A stretch of 24,196 bases of DNA from Methanolobus sp. UBA32. Lineage in GTDB: Archaea > Halobacteriota > Methanosarcinia > Methanosarcinales > Methanosarcinaceae. The stretch lies in NCBI GenBank assembly GCA_002507205.1, contig DAZF01000078.1, positions 1 to 24,196 of the forward strand, read 5' to 3'. A model generated the notes under the pieces. The model saw only the letters and a program-made list of their open reading frames with translations. It was not told the DNA's origin and did not search any database. The position numbers were made by a program, and so were the translations under genes. Position 1 is the first letter of the stretch. Each line of letters opens with the position of its first letter. Positions 24,032 to 24,196 of this stretch are shown in pieces.

Positions 24032-24196
24032 TTAGAAATAGTCGTTGACGCTGAGAACTGCCTTTGCTACGAGGTCTGAGCAGTGCTTCAGGTCTGCAAG
24101 GTCCAGAACTTCCACAGGTGAGTGTATGTATCTTGTTGCAACACTCAGGACTGTGGATGGTATGCCCTCTCTTGTAAGGTGAATTGCTGTTGCATC
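24032..24196 (-). CDS. M42-family aminopeptidase (partial, C-terminal end)
   Basis: Only the last 54 residues are in the window; the gene continues past the right edge. The tail reads DATAIHLTREGIPST, VATRYIHSPVEVLDL, then ADLKHCSDLVAKAV and ends SVNDYF. TRYIHSPVE is the signature of M42 (TET-type, FrvX/endoglucanase-annotated) aminopeptidases. Its histidine is one of the ligands of the dinuclear metal centre. These enzymes form large tetrahedral complexes that degrade peptides released by the proteasome. The TAA stop at 24032-24034 is followed by a hairpin terminator. Confidence 0.85.
   Translation of the reverse strand, partial: DATAIHLTREGIPSTVLSVATRYIHSPVEVLDLADLKHCSDLVAKAVLSVNDYF

Noticed and set aside
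1..24196. CRISPR array, transposon ends, tRNA or rRNA genes
   Set aside because: No regularly spaced repeats, transposase motifs, cloverleaf with CCA-proximal pairing or rRNA-like conserved blocks were found by reading.

Overview
The window looks like a chromosomal segment of a methanogenic euryarchaeon, most likely Methanosarcinales (a Methanolobus/Methanococcoides/Methanosarcina-type organism). The reasons are an archaeal-type topoisomerase I with C-terminal zinc fingers, a short archaeal ThiC, a citramalate synthase of the methanogen kind next to ilvBNC, an archaeal peroxiredoxin, a very large soluble multi-PAS histidine kinase, archaeal TATA boxes, GGAGG-type ribosome binding sites and a moderately AT-rich composition. 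The genus is inferred from gene content; no rRNA, tRNA, CRISPR array or transposase was found.

Layout. Positions 42-5401 hold an envelope and ion-homeostasis group: a CNNM/DUF21 membrane protein overlapping an MscS-type channel (+), converging on a P-type ATPase that closely resembles animal Na+,K+-ATPase, preceded by a MarC-family membrane protein (-). Positions 5402-5900 have no convincing protein gene but contain a strongly structured element with its own TATA box. Positions 5901-10574 are one gene for a 1557-residue histidine kinase (nine PAS domains plus one GAF). Then come a peroxiredoxin with an extended N terminus (+), a metallo-beta-lactamase-fold enzyme (-), thiC (-), and topA (+) divergent from thiC. 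Between topA and a nitroreductase gene is a second structured element that shares sequence blocks with the one at 5.7 kb. A two-gene unit follows (17287-18784): an unrecognised 418-residue protein that may be a degenerate MCM relative, and a small coiled-coil protein.

The right third (18859-23689, -) is the branched-chain amino-acid cluster cimA-ilvB-ilvN-ilvC. CimA makes citramalate from pyruvate and acetyl-CoA, feeding 2-oxobutyrate to isoleucine synthesis. IlvBN and IlvC carry out the acetohydroxyacid synthase and reductoisomerase steps shared by valine and isoleucine. A bidirectional hairpin terminator ends this cluster. The edge holds the 3' end of an M42-family aminopeptidase gene, with its own hairpin terminator.

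Most notable: (1) two putative small RNAs sharing TGGGTCAT...CAAA...CTA...CCTCCA, each downstream of an identical TTTATATA box, with an anti-Shine-Dalgarno-like segment; (2) cimA has no canonical start codon in front of its essential N-terminal motif; (3) ilvC is the only gene here ending in UAG, and that codon lies inside its terminator hairpin; (4) an intergenic region before cimA with mutually exclusive stems; (5) a Na+,K+-ATPase-like pump; (6) the possible MCM-derived protein.
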